Positions 1 through 10,940 of a stretch of 64,000 bases of DNA are shown piece by piece. Each line of letters starts with the position of its first letter. Position 1 is the stretch's first letter. The notes beneath the pieces are model-generated. The model saw nothing but the letters and a program-made list of their open reading frames with translations. It was not told the origin of the DNA and did no database searches. Both the position numbers and the translations under genes were made by a program. The stretch is from Methylocystis sp. (GTDB lineage Bacteria > Pseudomonadota > Alphaproteobacteria > Rhizobiales > Beijerinckiaceae), in assembly GCA_002929055.1 (NCBI GenBank), contig PERY01000006.1:41978-105977 (forward strand), written 5' to 3'.

Positions 1-1
1 G

Positions 2-2743
2 GGCGTGAGGGGCCCGCTTGTCAATGACGAGTATGGCGACGTCGACACGGTGATGTACGCCGTGACGGGCGACGGCGCGGATTATCACATGCTCGACAAG
101 GTGGTCGAGGCGCTGCGCCAGCGCCTGCTGTCGGCGCCGGACGTCGTTAAGGTCGATGTCTATGGCGAGCAGATGCGGCGCATCTATGTCGAGTTCAGCG
201 AGGCGAAGATCGCCAATCTGGGCGTCGAGCCGCAGACCGTGTTCGACTCGCTCGCCAGGCAGAACGCCATTACGGACGCCGGCGTTTTCGAGACGAACTC
301 GAACCGCGTGCGCATTCAGGTCACGGAAGAGCTCAAGGGCGCCGACGCCATCGCGGCGATCCCGATTCCGGCGAACGGGAAGGTCATCCGCCTCGGCGAC
401 ATCGCGAATGTCTACGCCGGCTTCGAAGACCCGCCGACCTTCATTGCGCGCTACAAGGGGCAGCCCGCCATTATTGTCGGCGTCGTCATGGCGCGCGGCG
501 GCAATGTGCTGAACTTCGGCACGAACGTCGGCGCAGCCGTCGACGAGATCCGCGCCAAGACGCCGATCGGCATCGAAATCGACCAGATCGCGGATCAGCC
601 GAAAGTCGTGGAGGAGGCGGTCGGCGAATTCACCCGCTCCTTCATCGAGGCGTTGATCATCGTCCTGGCGGTCAGCTTCGTTTCGCTGGGCTTTCGCACC
701 GGCATCGTCGTCGCGCTGTCCGTGCCGCTCGTGCTCGCGGTCGTCTTCATCGCGATGTATCTGATGGGCATCGACCTCCAGCGCATCTCGCTTGGCGCGC
801 TCATCATCGCCCTCGGCCTTCTGGTCGACGACGCGATCATCGCCGTCGAGATGATGATGGTGAAGATGGAGCAGGGGTTCACCCGCATCAAAGCGGCGAC
901 CTTCGCCTGGGAATCGACTGCATTCCCCATGCTCACCGGCACGCTGATCACCGCTGCGGGCTTCCTGCCCGTCGGCTTCGCCAATTCGGCGGTCGGCGAA
1001 TATACGGGCTCGATGTTCTGGGTGCTTCTGGTCGCGCTCATCGCCTCATGGTTCGTCGCGGTGATGTTCACGCCCTATCTCGGCGTGAAGCTGCTGCCCG
1101 ACTTCGGCAAGCTTCATCCCCATCACGACGCCGACGAGATTTACAATACGCCCTCCTACCGTCGGCTGCGCGGGCTCATCACATGGGCGGTGGACAACCG
1201 TCTGCTGGTCATCGGTTCGACCGTCGGCGTCTTCGCGATCGCCGTTCTCGGCATGGTCGTGGTTCAAAAGCAGTTCTTTCCCTACGCCGAGCGTCTCGAG
1301 CTGTTCTTCCAGCTCCGGCTTCCGGAAGGCTCGTCGATCGGCGCGTCGCTGGAGACAGCCAAGCAGGCGGAAGCGCTGATCAAGGACGATCCGGACGCGG
1401 CCTATTTCACGACCTATGTCGGGCAGGGGCCGCCGCGTTTCTGGCTGGGGCTCAATCCGCAGCTTCCCAATGAAGCCTATGCCGAGATCGTCATCGTCTC
1501 GAAGGACATCGCGGCGCGGGAGCGGTTGAAGAAGAAGCTGGAGACGGAGATTGCGAAGGGGGCGATTCCGCAGGCGCGCGCCCGCGTCGATCGCTTCAGC
1601 TACGGTCCGCCGGTCGGTTTCGCCGTGCAATTCCGGGTCATCGGCGCAGACCCTGAGAAAGTGCGGGCGATCGCCTATCAGGTCCGCGAGGTCATGGAGA
1701 CCGACGAGGGGGTCGACGATCCGCACCTCTCGTGGAACGAATTGTCGCCGAGCGTGCGTCTCGTCATCGACCAGGACCGCGCGCGTCTTCTCGGCGTGAC
1801 CCCGCAGGACATCTCCAACCGGCTGCGCATGGTCATCTCCGGCGTGACGGTCACAACGCTGCGGGACGGCATCGATCAGATCGACGTCGTCGCGCGCGCC
1901 GTGCCGGGCGAACGCGGCGATCTCGGGCGTCTTGGCGACATCGTCGTCTACACGCGGGACGGCAAGCCCGTGACCGTGTCGCAGGTCGCGAAAATCGTCT
2001 ACGAGCACGAGGAGCCGATCATCTGGCGGCGCAACCGCGACATGACGATCACGGTGCGCTCCGGCGTGAAGGACGGCGTTCAGGCGCCGGACGTCTCGAC
2101 GCGGCTGTGGCCCAAGCTCGCGCAGATCCGGGAGCAACTGCCGCCGGGATACCGCATCGAGATGGGCGGAGCAGTCGAGGAATCGGCGAAGGGCAACACC
2201 TCGATTTTCGCGGTCTTCCCGCTCGTCGGCCTGATCATGCTGACGATCGTGATGTTCCAGCTTCAGGACTTCACCCGCGTGGCGCTGGTGATGATGAGCG
2301 CGCCGCTCGGCCTCATCGGCGCGTCTCTGGCGCTCAATGTCGCCCACGCGCCTTTTGGGTTCGTGGCGCTTCTGGGCCTCATCGCGCTTTCGGGCATGGA
2401 CATGCGCAATTCGATCATCCTCGTCGATCAGGTGCGCCAGGATCTCGAACGCGGGGACAGCTACCGCGAGGCGATCATCGGCGCGACGGTGCGGCGCGTG
2501 CGGCCGGTCGCGCTGACCGCGCTCGCCGCCATTCTCGCGATGATGCCGCTGTCGCGCTCCGCCTTCTGGGGCCCCATGGCGCTCACCATCATGGGCGGCC
2601 TTTTCGTGGCGACTTTCCTGACGGTGCTTTTCCTGCCGGCCCTCTACGCGACGTGGTTCCGCCGGCACCTCAACGAGACAGCCGCCGAGGCTGCTCCCAG
2701 CGCCATGCCGGGCTCCGAGCTTGCCGGGGAGGCCGCGGAATGA
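2..2743 (+). CDS. RND efflux transporter permease, 5' end cut by window
   Basis: Inner-membrane pump of the AcrB/MdtB-type RND superfamily, which exports substrates from the periplasm or membrane using the proton gradient. The frame is open from base 2; 913 residues are visible, and about 100-120 residues of a ~1030-residue family member lie upstream of the window. Visible marks are the porter-domain segment GPLVNDEYGDV at the start, the TM4 proton-relay motif LLVDDAIIAVE around residue 280, and the TM10 segment MRNSIILVDQ, where Arg sits at the place of the AcrB Lys. The stop overlaps the following TetR start by four bases (ATGA), so the two are translationally coupled. The adaptor gene expected in the same operon must lie upstream. 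Substrate cannot be told from sequence. Confidence 0.93.
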   Translation, partial: GVRGPLVNDEYGDVDTVMYAVTGDGADYHMLDKVVEALRQRLLSAPDVVKVDVYGEQMRRIYVEFSEAKIANLGVEPQTVFDSLARQNAITDAGVFETNSNRVRIQVTEELKGADAIAAIPIPANGKVIRLGDIANVYAGFEDPPTFIARYKGQPAIIVGVVMARGGNVLNFGTNVGAAVDEIRAKTPIGIEIDQIADQPKVVEEAVGEFTRSFIEALIIVLAVSFVSLGFRTGIVVALSVPLVLAVVFIAMYLMGIDLQRISLGALIIALGLLVDDAIIAVEMMMVKMEQGFTRIKAATFAWESTAFPMLTGTLITAAGFLPVGFANSAVGEYTGSMFWVLLVALIASWFVAVMFTPYLGVKLLPDFGKLHPHHDADEIYNTPSYRRLRGLITWAVDNRLLVIGSTVGVFAIAVLGMVVVQKQFFPYAERLELFFQLRLPEGSSIGASLETAKQAEALIKDDPDAAYFTTYVGQGPPRFWLGLNPQLPNEAYAEIVIVSKDIAARERLKKKLETEIAKGAIPQARARVDRFSYGPPVGFAVQFRVIGADPEKVRAIAYQVREVMETDEGVDDPHLSWNELSPSVRLVIDQDRARLLGVTPQDISNRLRMVISGVTVTTLRDGIDQIDVVARAVPGERGDLGRLGDIVVYTRDGKPVTVSQVAKIVYEHEEPIIWRRNRDMTITVRSGVKDGVQAPDVSTRLWPKLAQIREQLPPGYRIEMGGAVEESAKGNTSIFAVFPLVGLIMLTIVMFQLQDFTRVALVMMSAPLGLIGASLALNVAHAPFGFVALLGLIALSGMDMRNSIILVDQVRQDLERGDSYREAIIGATVRRVRPVALTALAAILAMMPLSRSAFWGPMALTIMGGLFVATFLTVLFLPALYATWFRRHLNETAAEAAPSAMPGSELAGEAAE

Positions 2744-3354
2744 GCGCGGCGACGGACGCCGGGCAGGCGAGGGAATGCGAGCAGCGCATCAAGATCGTGG
2801 CGACCGCCGAACGCCTGTTTCGCGAGATCGGCTTCCAGAAGACGACCGTTGCGGACATCGCGCGCGATTTGCGCATGTCTCCGGCCAATGTCTATCGTTT
2901 CTTCGGCTCCAAAGCCGAGATTCACGAGGCTGTGGCCCGCCATCTCATGGGCGAAGTCGAGTCCGCCGCCGAGAAGATCGCCTACGGCCCTGGCCTCGCG
3001 TCCGAACGGCTGCGAGCGCTGGTCCTCGGCGCCGAGTCGATGAACGCCGAGCGCTACCTCGCCGACAGGAAGCTGCACGAGATGGTGGAGGCGGCGCTCG
3101 ACGAGCGCTGGCCGTCGATCGACGCGCATATCGACCATATCAACGCGCTGATCGAGGGCGTCATCGCCGCCGGCATGCAGAGCGGAGAATTCGCCAGGGG
3201 CGACGCGGCGCTCGCCGCCAAACTTGTCCATGCGGCCTGCATCCGCTTTTGCCATCCCCGGCTGATGGTTGAATACGCCGAGAGGCCGGGGCCGACGAGC
3301 GCGCAGATGGTCGACTTCTGCCTCGCCGCGCTGCGCGCCGGCTCCAGCGGCTAG
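2740..3354 (+). CDS. TetR/AcrR family transcriptional regulator
   Basis: A 204-residue one-component repressor. Residues ~18-65 form the TetR helix-turn-helix domain (IVATAERLFREIGFQKTTV, then ADIARDLRMSPANVYRFFGS). The rest is a helical ligand-binding domain of the type often seen with efflux pumps. The ATG overlaps the stop of the RND gene, so it is read from the pump transcript. TetR pump regulators are more often divergent from their target, so autoregulation of the whole operon from an upstream promoter is inferred. The ligand is unknown. Confidence 0.9.
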   Translation: MSAATDAGQARECEQRIKIVATAERLFREIGFQKTTVADIARDLRMSPANVYRFFGSKAEIHEAVARHLMGEVESAAEKIAYGPGLASERLRALVLGAESMNAERYLADRKLHEMVEAALDERWPSIDAHIDHINALIEGVIAAGMQSGEFARGDAALAAKLVHAACIRFCHPRLMVEYAERPGPTSAQMVDFCLAALRAGSSG

Positions 3355-3461
3355 CTTCCCCGCGTCACGAATGGGCTATACGCCCCCCGTCGCGCTTGTG
3401 TAGAATGCGGGCGGATAAGGAAGTCGTGCGCGGCGTCGCGCCCAGAGAACAGCAGAGCGCT

Positions 3462-4286
3462 ATGAAGGTCACACTGGTTCAGATGAATTCGATTGGCGAC
3501 AAGGCCGTCAATCTCGCTAACGCCCGCGCCCTCATCGAACGGGCCGTGACCCAGGAGAAGCCTGACTGGATTTGCCTGCCGGAGGTGTTCGATTTCATCG
3601 GCGGCTCCCGGGCCGAGAAGATGGCGGCGGCGGAGGAGCTTCCCGGCGGCCCGGCCTATGAGATGTGCAGCACGCTCGCGCGCCAGCACAAGGTCTATAT
3701 CCACGCGGGCTCGATCCTGGAGAAAATTCCGGGCGAGGAGAGGCTGCACAACACCAGCGTCGCCTTCAACCGCGAGGGCAAGGAAGTTGCGCGCTACCGC
3801 AAGATCCACATGTTCGACATCACGGCCCCGGACGGCGCGAAGTACCATGAAAGCGCGGCGTTCAAACCAGGCGACGAGGTCGTCACCTACGACTGCGACG
3901 GCGTCACCGTGGGCTGCGCGATCTGCTACGATCTGCGGTTTTCATACCTCTTCCAGGCGCTGGCCGACAAAGGGGCGGACATCGTCGCGCTGCCGGCCGC
4001 CTTTACGCTCGTGACCGGCAAGGACCACTGGGAGGTGCTGTGCCGCGCCCGCGCCATCGAGATGCAGGCCTATCTTTGCGCCCCTGCGCAGACGGGCGCC
4101 CACAAGGCGGGCCATGAAACGCGCTTCACCTACGGAAATTCGCTGATCGCCGACCCCTGGGGCCATGTCGTCGCCAAGGCCTCGGAAGGGCCGGGACTTG
4201 TGTCGTCCTATGTCGACATCGACCGCATCCGCAAGGTTCGCACGATGATCCCCGTCTCGCAGCACAAGGTCAAGCTCTCGGCCTGA
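3462..4286 (+). CDS. Carbon-nitrogen hydrolase, deaminated-glutathione amidase-like
   Basis: A 274-residue cytoplasmic nitrilase-superfamily amidase. The catalytic triad is visible as Glu41 (CLPEVFD), Lys114 (YRKIHMFD) and Cys155 (GCAICYDLRF). Length and motif spacing fit the Nit1/YbeM branch, which hydrolyses deaminated glutathione; that substrate is an inference from family. The start chosen is ATG at 3462, because the 22 residues encoded in frame upstream do not belong to the fold and the nitrilase beta-strand begins MKVTLVQMN. It stands alone, transcribed rightward, 107 bases after the TetR gene. Confidence 0.88.
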   Translation: MKVTLVQMNSIGDKAVNLANARALIERAVTQEKPDWICLPEVFDFIGGSRAEKMAAAEELPGGPAYEMCSTLARQHKVYIHAGSILEKIPGEERLHNTSVAFNREGKEVARYRKIHMFDITAPDGAKYHESAAFKPGDEVVTYDCDGVTVGCAICYDLRFSYLFQALADKGADIVALPAAFTLVTGKDHWEVLCRARAIEMQAYLCAPAQTGAHKAGHETRFTYGNSLIADPWGHVVAKASEGPGLVSSYVDIDRIRKVRTMIPVSQHKVKLSA

Positions 4287-4351
4287 TTTCCCGCGGCCGC
4301 GCTTCTTGCGGCGCCGCAGCGTCAGAATCTTGACGGAACGGCGCCGCGGCC

Positions 4352-4379
4352 TTGCATCTCTATGATTTATGCGTACTAT
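4352..4379 (+). promoter_or_regulatory. Possible sigma-70-type promoter for ihfA
   Basis: TTGCAT (4352-4357) and TACTAT (4374-4379) are separated by 16 bases within the 224-base gap before ihfA. The surrounding stretch is noticeably more AT-rich than neighbouring DNA. No other structure was seen in this gap. This is a pattern match only. Confidence 0.35.
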
Positions 4380-4510
4380 GTGGTGTTAGGATTTTTAGCT
4401 GACGATGTTTGGATCAGTTTTGTCGCGTTGGCTTTAAGAGTGTGGGGGGGCAGGGTGTTCACGCCGATCAGCCGAGCAGCGGTAGTCCGACACTTGTGTG
4501 TTTTTTCCGC

Positions 4511-4846
4511 ATGGTGAGGAAGAACGCGCCAGGCACCACGTTGACGCGCGCTGCGTTGAGGGAGGCCGTTTATGGCTGCTGCCCGACGCTGTCGCGCTCG
4601 GAGGCGCGAAAGATACTGGACGCCGCTTTCGACGAAATCAGCGAGGCGCTGTTGCGCGGCGAATCCGTGAAGTTGCGGTCCTTCGGAACATTCAACGTCC
4701 GTGCCAAGCGCGAGCGCATCGGCCGCAACCCGAAGACGGGCGTCGAAGCCACAATTACGCCGCGCCGCGTCCTTACTTTCAAGGCCTCTCCCGTCTTGGT
4801 CGCCCATGTCAACGGCGACGCGGTGATTCCGACCGAAGACGATTGA
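4511..4846 (+). CDS. ihfA: Integration host factor subunit alpha
   Basis: A 111-residue histone-like DNA-bending protein that pairs with IhfB to kink DNA in recombination, replication and sigma-54 promoter activation. The HU/IHF fold is complete: N-terminal helices (TLTRAALREAVY), the beta-saddle SVKLRSFGTFNVRAKRERIGRNPKTG, and the arm reaching into the minor groove. The motif GRNPKTGVEATI followed by RRVLTFKAS is typical of the alpha subunit. ATG 4511 is preferred over the in-frame codon at 4409 because the upstream residues are unlike the family. Confidence 0.92.
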   Translation: MVRKNAPGTTLTRAALREAVYGCCPTLSRSEARKILDAAFDEISEALLRGESVKLRSFGTFNVRAKRERIGRNPKTGVEATITPRRVLTFKASPVLVAHVNGDAVIPTEDD

Positions 4847-4934
4847 GATTCAAGCGCCGCCCGTGCAAAGTCGGGTCGAGCGCCCTGGCGTCGGCGCAGT
4901 CGCCTGCGCGACCTGATCCTTCAAAGGACTGAAG

Positions 4935-7034
4935 ATGCGAAAACTGAGTGCGGCCGTCGCCGCCTTTGCCGCCCTTGCTGCGCTGACCGGCGCGCACAGG
5001 GGAGATGCGGACCTTTTCGTTCTCGCCGTTGCGTCGGCGCTGTGCGCCTACGCCACCTGGCGCGCCGAGCACATGTCCAGCTTCATGAAGATATTCGCCG
5101 CGATCTTCTCGACGGAGACGATCGTCTTCGGCCTGGTGCGGCTGCTGCAGGGAGAGGATCTCTGGCCCGCCGCGCTCGCCAGCTACGCCCCGCCGGAGAG
5201 CATGCCGGTCACGGTCGCGGTCTTCTCGATCCTCGTCTATGTCATCTCCAACATTCCCGTGGTGCGGGAAATGACGCGCATCGCCGACCTCTATTTCGAC
5301 TCGCACAGCCGCGGCGAGGCGCGCGTGTGGCCCCTTCAGGCCTTCACCGCGCGCGAGCGGTCCATCGCCATCGCGATGATCGTTCTGCTGGTGCTCATCA
5401 ATCAGGTCCAGGTCGGCATCTCCGTCCGCATCTCCTTCTTCAATCGCGACTGGTTCAACGCGATTCAGGACAAGAATTCGGGCGAATTCTGGCGCCAGCT
5501 TCTCTATGTCTTCACGCCGTGGGCGTTCCTGTACGTCACCAGCGCGGTGGTCGAATATGTCGTCAAATCCATGCTCACCATTCGCTGGCGGCGATGGCTC
5601 ACGGAGCATTATGTCCAGCGCTGGCTCGGGTCGCACACCCATTACGGCATGACGCTCGCCGGCGGAGACGCCGACAACCCGGATCAGCGCATCGCGGAGG
5701 ACGTCAATCGCTTCATCGACGGCGGCGAAGAAGGCTATGGGATTTACTCCTACTCCATCCTGCTGATCTCGACGCTGAGTTCGCTGGTGTCCTTCTCCTT
5801 CGTCCTGTGGGATCTGTCGGGCAATTATGCGCTGCCGGGCACGGACATCCGCATCCCGGGCTTCCTGTTCTGGGTAGCGCTGATCTACGCCTCGCTGGGC
5901 ACGATTGTGACCCATCTCATCGGCCGCTCGCTGACGCGCCTTTTCTTCGAGCAGCAGAAGCGGGAGGCGGATTTCCGCTTTTCGCTCGCGCGTCTGCGCG
6001 AATACAGCGAGCAGATCGCCCTGCTTTCCGGCGAAGATGCGGAGCAGGGATCGCTCCTGCAGCGCTTTCGCGGCATCGTGTTCAACTACCTGGCCATCGT
6101 CCGCAAACGCAAAGAGCTCATGGCCTTTACGGCGAGTTACGGCCAGCTCTCGCCGATCATTCCCTATGTGATCACCGCGCCCTTCTACTTCGCGGGACGC
6201 ATTCAGCTCGGCGTGATGACCCAGACCGCGAGCGCCTTCGGGCGCGTCGAGGGCGCGTTGACCTTCTTCATCACTTATTACGCCTCGCTCGCGAATTTCA
6301 AATCAGTGCTCGACCGTCTGAGTTCCTTCGATCAGGCGATCGACTCGGCGCAGGCGACGGCCGACCGGACGCAGATCATCTCCCACGCGCGCGGGCCGGA
6401 GATCGCCTTGCGCAATCTCACGCTCTCTCTCCCTGATGGACGACGCATCGTGCATGTCGACGCGCTGTCCCTCGAGCCGGGACGCTCTGTGTTGCTGACG
6501 GGCCCGTCGGGCTCGGGCAAATCGACGCTCTTTCGCGCCATCGCGGGCATCTGGCCGCATGCGGACGGGGATGTCGTTCTGCCGGAGAGCGGGCGCGTCA
6601 TGCTCGCGCCGCAGCGGCCCTACATCCCCATGGGCCCGCTGGCGCAGGCTGTCGTCTATCCAGCCAGCATCGAGGATTATTCTCGCTCCGAAATCGAGGA
6701 CGCCTTGCGCGCGGCGCATCTTGCACCCTTTGCCGAGCGTCTCGACGAAGACAATAATTGGGGGCAGCGGCTTTCCGGCGGCGAGCAGCAGCGCGTCGCC
6801 ATCGCGCGCGCACTCCTCGCCAAACCCGACTGGCTTTTTTTGGACGAGGCCACTTCTGCGCTCGACGAGAAGCTCGAAGGCGACATCTATCGCATGCTGA
6901 GCGAACGCCTGCCGCAGACGACGGTCGTCTCCATCGGCCATCGCTCGACGCTCCTCGACTATCACGATCGCCACATCGAAATGGCGCAGCGCGCGGACAA
7001 TCTCTTCACCCCCCGCGACAAGGTTCTCGCGTGA
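4935..7034 (+). CDS. ABC transporter, fused permease/ATPase of the SbmA/BacA-like (YddA/Rv1819c) type
   Basis: A 699-residue half-transporter. Two N-terminal hydrophobic segments (to ~residue 85) precede a six-helix SbmA/BacA-like membrane domain (~145-470), marked by the segment [14 protein letters not shown]. The C-terminal ATPase (~485-690) has Walker [10 protein letters not shown], signature [15 protein letters not shown], Walker [14 protein letters not shown] and the switch His in SIGHRSTL. Relatives import peptides, antimicrobial peptides, vitamin B12 or long fatty acids, so the substrate is open. It presumably acts as a homodimer in the inner membrane. Its stop overlaps the rlmE start (GTGA). 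Confidence 0.88.
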   Translation: MRKLSAAVAAFAALAALTGAHRGDADLFVLAVASALCAYATWRAEHMSSFMKIFAAIFSTETIVFGLVRLLQGEDLWPAALASYAPPESMPVTVAVFSILVYVISNIPVVREMTRIADLYFDSHSRGEARVWPLQAFTARERSIAIAMIVLLVLINQVQVGISVRISFFNRDWFNAIQDKNSGEFWRQLLYVFTPWAFLYVTSAVVEYVVKSMLTIRWRRWLTEHYVQRWLGSHTHYGMTLAGGDADNPDQRIAEDVNRFIDGGEEGYGIYSYSILLISTLSSLVSFSFVLWDLSGNYALPGTDIRIPGFLFWVALIYASLGTIVTHLIGRSLTRLFFEQQKREADFRFSLARLREYSEQIALLSGEDAEQGSLLQRFRGIVFNYLAIVRKRKELMAFTASYGQLSPIIPYVITAPFYFAGRIQLGVMTQTASAFGRVEGALTFFITYYASLANFKSVLDRLSSFDQAIDSAQATADRTQIISHARGPEIALRNLTLSLPDGRRIVHVDALSLEPGRSVLLTGPSGSGKSTLFRAIAGIWPHADGDVVLPESGRVMLAPQRPYIPMGPLAQAVVYPASIEDYSRSEIEDALRAAHLAPFAERLDEDNNWGQRLSGGEQQRVAIARALLAKPDWLFLDEATSALDEKLEGDIYRMLSERLPQTTVVSIGHRSTLLDYHDRHIEMAQRADNLFTPRDKVLA

Positions 7035-7744
7035 CTGAAGGCAAGGGCTCGGGATCGGGTTCGGGGCGCGAGGGCGGGCGCTCTCTCAAGACGCGCGTGA
7101 AGACCGCGCGCAAGCGCTCGCTCTCCTCCACGCTCTGGCTCGAACGCCAGCTCAACGATCCTTACGTCGCCCGCGCCAAGAGGGACGGCTATCGCTCACG
7201 CGCGGCTTACAAGCTCATCGAGATGGACGACCGCTTTCATCTGTTGAAGCCCGGCGGACGCATCGTCGACCTTGGCGCTGCGCCCGGCGGCTGGTCGCAA
7301 ATCGCGGCAGACCGCGTGAAGGCGAAGGACGGGCGAGGCAAGGTGGTCGGCGTCGATCTCCTCGACATGGAGCCGATCAACGGCGTCGACTTCGCGGTGA
7401 AGGACTTCAACGACGACGACGCGCCCGACTTCGTCAAGAACATGCTGGGCGGCGAGGCGGACGGCGTCATGTCCGACATGGCGGCCAACGCAACAGGCCA
7501 CAAGCAGACCGATCATTTGCGCATCGTCGCGCTCGCCGAACTTGCCGCGGAATTCGCGATGGACGTGCTGGCCCCGAAGGGTTTCTTCGTCGCCAAGGTG
7601 ATTCAGGGCGGCACAGAGGGGCAGTTGCTCGCGCGGCTGAAAAAGGATTTTGCTGCGGTCCGCCATGTGAAGCCGGCGGCCAGCCGCGCGGATTCCGCCG
7701 AACTCTATGTGCTTGCGACGGGCTTTCGGGGAAGACGGGATTAG
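7031..7744 (+). CDS. rlmE: 23S rRNA (uridine-2'-O-)-methyltransferase RlmE
   Basis: A 237-residue RrmJ/FtsJ-type SAM-dependent methyltransferase that modifies the A-loop uridine (U2552 in E. coli) of 23S rRNA. The SAM-binding motif [12 protein letters not shown] is present, and the K-D-K-E catalytic tetrad can be placed at Lys61, Asp149, Lys189 and Glu224, with spacing nearly identical to E. coli RlmE (88/40/35 against 86/40/35). Translation starts at GTG 7031, overlapping the ABC transporter stop. An N-terminal Gly/Ser/Arg/Lys-rich extension of about 20 residues is longer than in E. coli. It converges on the MFS gene with a four-base overlap. Confidence 0.93.
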   Translation: MTEGKGSGSGSGREGGRSLKTRVKTARKRSLSSTLWLERQLNDPYVARAKRDGYRSRAAYKLIEMDDRFHLLKPGGRIVDLGAAPGGWSQIAADRVKAKDGRGKVVGVDLLDMEPINGVDFAVKDFNDDDAPDFVKNMLGGEADGVMSDMAANATGHKQTDHLRIVALAELAAEFAMDVLAPKGFFVAKVIQGGTEGQLLARLKKDFAAVRHVKPAASRADSAELYVLATGFRGRRD

Positions 7745-9132
7745 CCTGTCGCCTTGCGCCCCGTCAGCTCGTCCGCTGCATTTGGCGCGAGGCGCCAGAA
7801 AGTGAAGACGGACAACGCCGAGATGGCTGCAACCACGAAGAAGGCCGGCGCAAAATCGTCGGCCTGCAACGCCCCGCCGCCATGCAGCGCGCGCGTGGCT
7901 TCGAGCGCCGCGGCGCCTATGGCGACGCCTGTCGAGAGCGACAATTGCTGTCCGACCGCCGCAAAGCTCGTGGCGTTGCTCATCGACGCGGCGGGAATAT
8001 CCGCATAGGCGATCGCGTTGAGAGCGGTGAATTGCAGCGAGCGGAAGAAGCCGCCAACGAGCAGCACGGCCATCATGAGAAGGTGCGGCGTAGCCTGGGT
8101 GAAGTATGCGTTGCCGAGGAGGAAAGCGCAGGAGATGAGGGCGTTGCCTACCAGCACGCGGCGAAAGCCGAGGCGCTTCAGTATCGGTTGCGCCGTCGTC
8201 TTCATGACGATCGCGCCTGCCGTCGAGACGAATGTCAGCAAGCCGGACTCATAGGCGCTGAGGCCGAAGCCGACCTGCAGCAGAAGCGGCAGCAGAAAAG
8301 GCGTGGCGCCGAGGCCGATACGAAACAGATAGCCGCCGATGATCGCCGCGCGAAATGTCGGGATGCGCAGCAGCGTAACGTCGATGATCGGATGGGCTGC
8401 TCGCCTCGCATGAGAAAGATAGGCGAAAATCGCGACTGCGCCAGTCGCGACAATGAGTGCGACGACGGGCGTCGGGGCAAAGCCGCGTCCTGCGATGGTG
8501 AAGCCGAAGACGATGAAAGAGAGGCCGATGCCGGAAAGGATTGCGCCTTTCACGTCGAGCGGCGGAACATTTTCTTCGTGAAGATCCGGGATGAAGCGCG
8601 TCGTCAGCGCCGCGCCGAGAAGGCCGATCGGCACATTGATCCAGAAGATGTAGCGCCACTCGAAATAGGTCACGATGAATCCCCCGAGAGGCGGCCCGAT
8701 CAGCGGTCCGATGAGCGCCGGAATCGTAAGCCAGGCCATGGCGCGCACCAGTTCGTGACGCGGCGCCGTGCGCAGAATCACGAGACGCCCGACCGGCACC
8801 ATCATCGCCCCGCCGAGGCCCTGCACGACGCGGGCGGCGACAATCGTCGCAAGGGAGCCCGAAAAGCCGCACAGTATCGAGCCTATGGTGAAGACGGCGA
8901 TGGCGGCGCGAAAAACGCGCCGGGCGCCGAACCTGTCCGCCGCCCAGCCCGAGAGGGGTATGAAGACGGCGAGGGAGAGAAGATAGGATGTGAGCGCGAG
9001 CTTCAGCGCCACCGGGTCTTCGTGAAGGTCGGCAGACATCGCCGGCAGGGCGGTGGCGAGCACCGTCCCGTCGAGCTGCTCCATGAAAAGAGCAGTGGCG
9101 ATGATGAGAGGCGTGACGACGAAGCCGGACAA
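7741..9132 (-). CDS. MFS transporter, DHA2 (EmrB/QacA-like) drug:H+ antiporter family
   Basis: A 463-residue inner-membrane protein with 12-14 predicted helices. Visible motifs are the N-terminal signature [16 protein letters not shown] of the DHA2 family, motif [12 protein letters not shown], and motif C-like [12 protein letters not shown]. It most likely exports a drug or toxic metabolite. The first codon appears to be TTG at 9132, as no in-frame ATG lies nearby upstream. It follows radC by 32 bases and may share the map-radC transcript. No EmrA-type adaptor is adjacent. Confidence 0.85.
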   Translation of the reverse strand: MSGFVVTPLIIATALFMEQLDGTVLATALPAMSADLHEDPVALKLALTSYLLSLAVFIPLSGWAADRFGARRVFRAAIAVFTIGSILCGFSGSLATIVAARVVQGLGGAMMVPVGRLVILRTAPRHELVRAMAWLTIPALIGPLIGPPLGGFIVTYFEWRYIFWINVPIGLLGAALTTRFIPDLHEENVPPLDVKGAILSGIGLSFIVFGFTIAGRGFAPTPVVALIVATGAVAIFAYLSHARRAAHPIIDVTLLRIPTFRAAIIGGYLFRIGLGATPFLLPLLLQVGFGLSAYESGLLTFVSTAGAIVMKTTAQPILKRLGFRRVLVGNALISCAFLLGNAYFTQATPHLLMMAVLLVGGFFRSLQFTALNAIAYADIPAASMSNATSFAAVGQQLSLSTGVAIGAAALEATRALHGGGALQADDFAPAFFVVAAISALSVFTFWRLAPNAADELTGRKATG

Positions 9133-9164
9133 TTCGCGATGACCAAGGCTATTCGAGAGACAGG

Positions 9165-9911
9165 TCAGATCAGCTTCAAACCCCGGAAGCTCGTCTGCCC
9201 GCTGCGGCCGACGATGAGATGATCGTGAACGGCGATGCCGAATGGCTGCGCAATGGCGACGATTTCTTTCGTCATGCGGATGTCCGCCGCTGAGGGCGTG
9301 GGATCGCCGGAGGGATGATTATGCGCGAGGATCAGCGCGCTTGCGCCCAGTTCGAGCGCGCGGCGCACCACTTCGCGTGGATAGACGGGCGTGTGGTCGA
9401 CGGTGCCGACGCCCTGCACTTCGTCGGCGATCAGAGCATTGCGCTTGTCCAGGAAGAGAACGCGGAATTCCTCGCGTTCCGCGTAGGCCATGGCTGTGCG
9501 GCAATAGTCCGTCACCACCGAGAAGGTAGAGAGCACCGTGCGTTTCTCCAGAGCGCCGCGCGCGAGCCGTCTGGCGGCGGCCTCGGTGATCTTGAGTTCT
9601 ACGATCGCCGATTCACTCAATCCGACGATCTCGCGCAAGCGCTCGGGGCGCGCCGCGAGCGCCTCCGCAAACGAGCCGAAACGATCCACAAGCGCCTTGG
9701 CGAGCGGCTTTACGTCGCGCCGCGCAATCGCGCGAAAGAGCAGCAGCTCCATCAGCTCATAGTCGGCGAGCGCATGGTCGCCGGCCTCCATGAATCTCTC
9801 GCGCAGACGCTGGCGATGCCCGTGATAGTGCGGCGCCGGCGCTTCCTCCATGCCGGGCTCGCGCTCGTGCTCGCGCTTGAGCGGTTGCGCCTCGGCGCGC
9901 GGCGGCTTCAT
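9165..9911 (-). CDS. radC: RadC family JAB-domain protein
   Basis: A 248-residue protein with an N-terminal helix-hairpin-helix-like region ([23 protein letters not shown]) and a C-terminal JAB/MPN domain. The zinc-metalloprotease motif is intact: [14 protein letters not shown], with the Glu provided upstream near PVYPREVV. The family was named for DNA repair in E. coli, but that role is doubtful and the true substrate is unknown. ATG 9911 overlaps the map stop by four bases, so it is coupled to map; this map-radC arrangement is frequent in alphaproteobacteria. Confidence 0.9.
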   Translation of the reverse strand: MKPPRAEAQPLKREHEREPGMEEAPAPHYHGHRQRLRERFMEAGDHALADYELMELLLFRAIARRDVKPLAKALVDRFGSFAEALAARPERLREIVGLSESAIVELKITEAAARRLARGALEKRTVLSTFSVVTDYCRTAMAYAEREEFRVLFLDKRNALIADEVQGVGTVDHTPVYPREVVRRALELGASALILAHNHPSGDPTPSAADIRMTKEIVAIAQPFGIAVHDHLIVGRSGQTSFRGLKLI

Positions 9912-10747
9912 GCGGCCGGAAGGGGCGCTGCCGCGGGGTTGTCGAGACCTTTCGGCGAGAGCGTGAAAATTTCCACGCCGGTTTCTGTGACGCCGATGGA
10001 GTGCTCGAACTGGGCGGATAGAGAGCGGTCGCGCGTCACTGCGGTCCATCCGTCCGACAGTATCTTCACTTGCGGCCGGCCCAGATTGATCATTGGCTCG
10101 ATGGTGAAAAACATGCCGGGCCGCAATTCGACGCCGTGGCCCCGCGCGCCATAATGCAGGATGTTCGGCTCGTCATGGAAGACGCGGCCGAGACCGTGTC
10201 CGCAGAAGTCTCGTACGACCGAGCAACGCTCGCCCTCGGCATATTGCTGAATCGCGGCCCCGATGTCGCCGGTCGTCGCCCCGGGCTTCACTGCGGCGAT
10301 GCCGCGCAGCAGGGACTTATATGTGACGTCGATCAGGCGCTGCGCTTTTCTGGGGATTTCGCCCACGCCGAACATGCGGCTCGCGTCGCCGTGCCAGTCG
10401 TCCACGATGAAGGTCACGTCGATGTTCACGACGTCGCCTTCGCGCAGGGCTTTGTTGTCCGGCACGCCGTGGCAAACGACATGGTTGATCGAGGTGCAGA
10501 TCGATTTGCGATAGCCGCGGTAGTCGAGCGGCGCCGGATAGGCGCCGTTCGCGAGGGCGAAATCGAAGACGAGGTCGTCGAGCTGCTGCGTCGTCACGCC
10601 GGGTTTCACATGCGGCAGAAGCATGTCGAGCGCCTCGGCGGTCAGCCTGCCGGCCTTGCGCATCCCCTCGAAGTCCTCCGGCCCGTGCAGTTTTATCTGC
10701 CCGCTCTTGCGGCCGGCCGGGGCGAGATGGGACTCTATGAAGGTCAT
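9908..10747 (-). CDS. map: Type I methionine aminopeptidase
   Basis: A 279-residue cytoplasmic enzyme that removes the initiator Met from nascent proteins. The pita-bread fold residues are visible: active-site His in [11 protein letters not shown], metal Asp in [14 protein letters not shown], metal His in [15 protein letters not shown], and Glu in FTIEPMI and SAQFEHS. The start is set at ATG 10747 (MTFIESHL), since the longer frame reads through an AT-rich upstream region. It is the first gene of a minus-strand unit followed by radC and probably the MFS gene. Confidence 0.95.
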   Translation of the reverse strand: MTFIESHLAPAGRKSGQIKLHGPEDFEGMRKAGRLTAEALDMLLPHVKPGVTTQQLDDLVFDFALANGAYPAPLDYRGYRKSICTSINHVVCHGVPDNKALREGDVVNIDVTFIVDDWHGDASRMFGVGEIPRKAQRLIDVTYKSLLRGIAAVKPGATTGDIGAAIQQYAEGERCSVVRDFCGHGLGRVFHDEPNILHYGARGHGVELRPGMFFTIEPMINLGRPQVKILSDGWTAVTRDRSLSAQFEHSIGVTETGVEIFTLSPKGLDNPAAAPLPAA

Positions 10748-10940
10748 GCGGGCGTCTTTTTTGTTGTGGATCAAGCCAGCGACCAAATTAGTGATTTGCC
10801 GGGGCAAAGCAAGGATGTCGCACGCTGGCGCGCAGGGCGACATTTCGATGCAGGGCTTCGGCGCGGAATTTGTATAGTTATCCGCCCGGCGCCCCAGGAC
10901 GCTGACCTAGGCATCACTCCCAAGTAAGACGAAGCCGACC

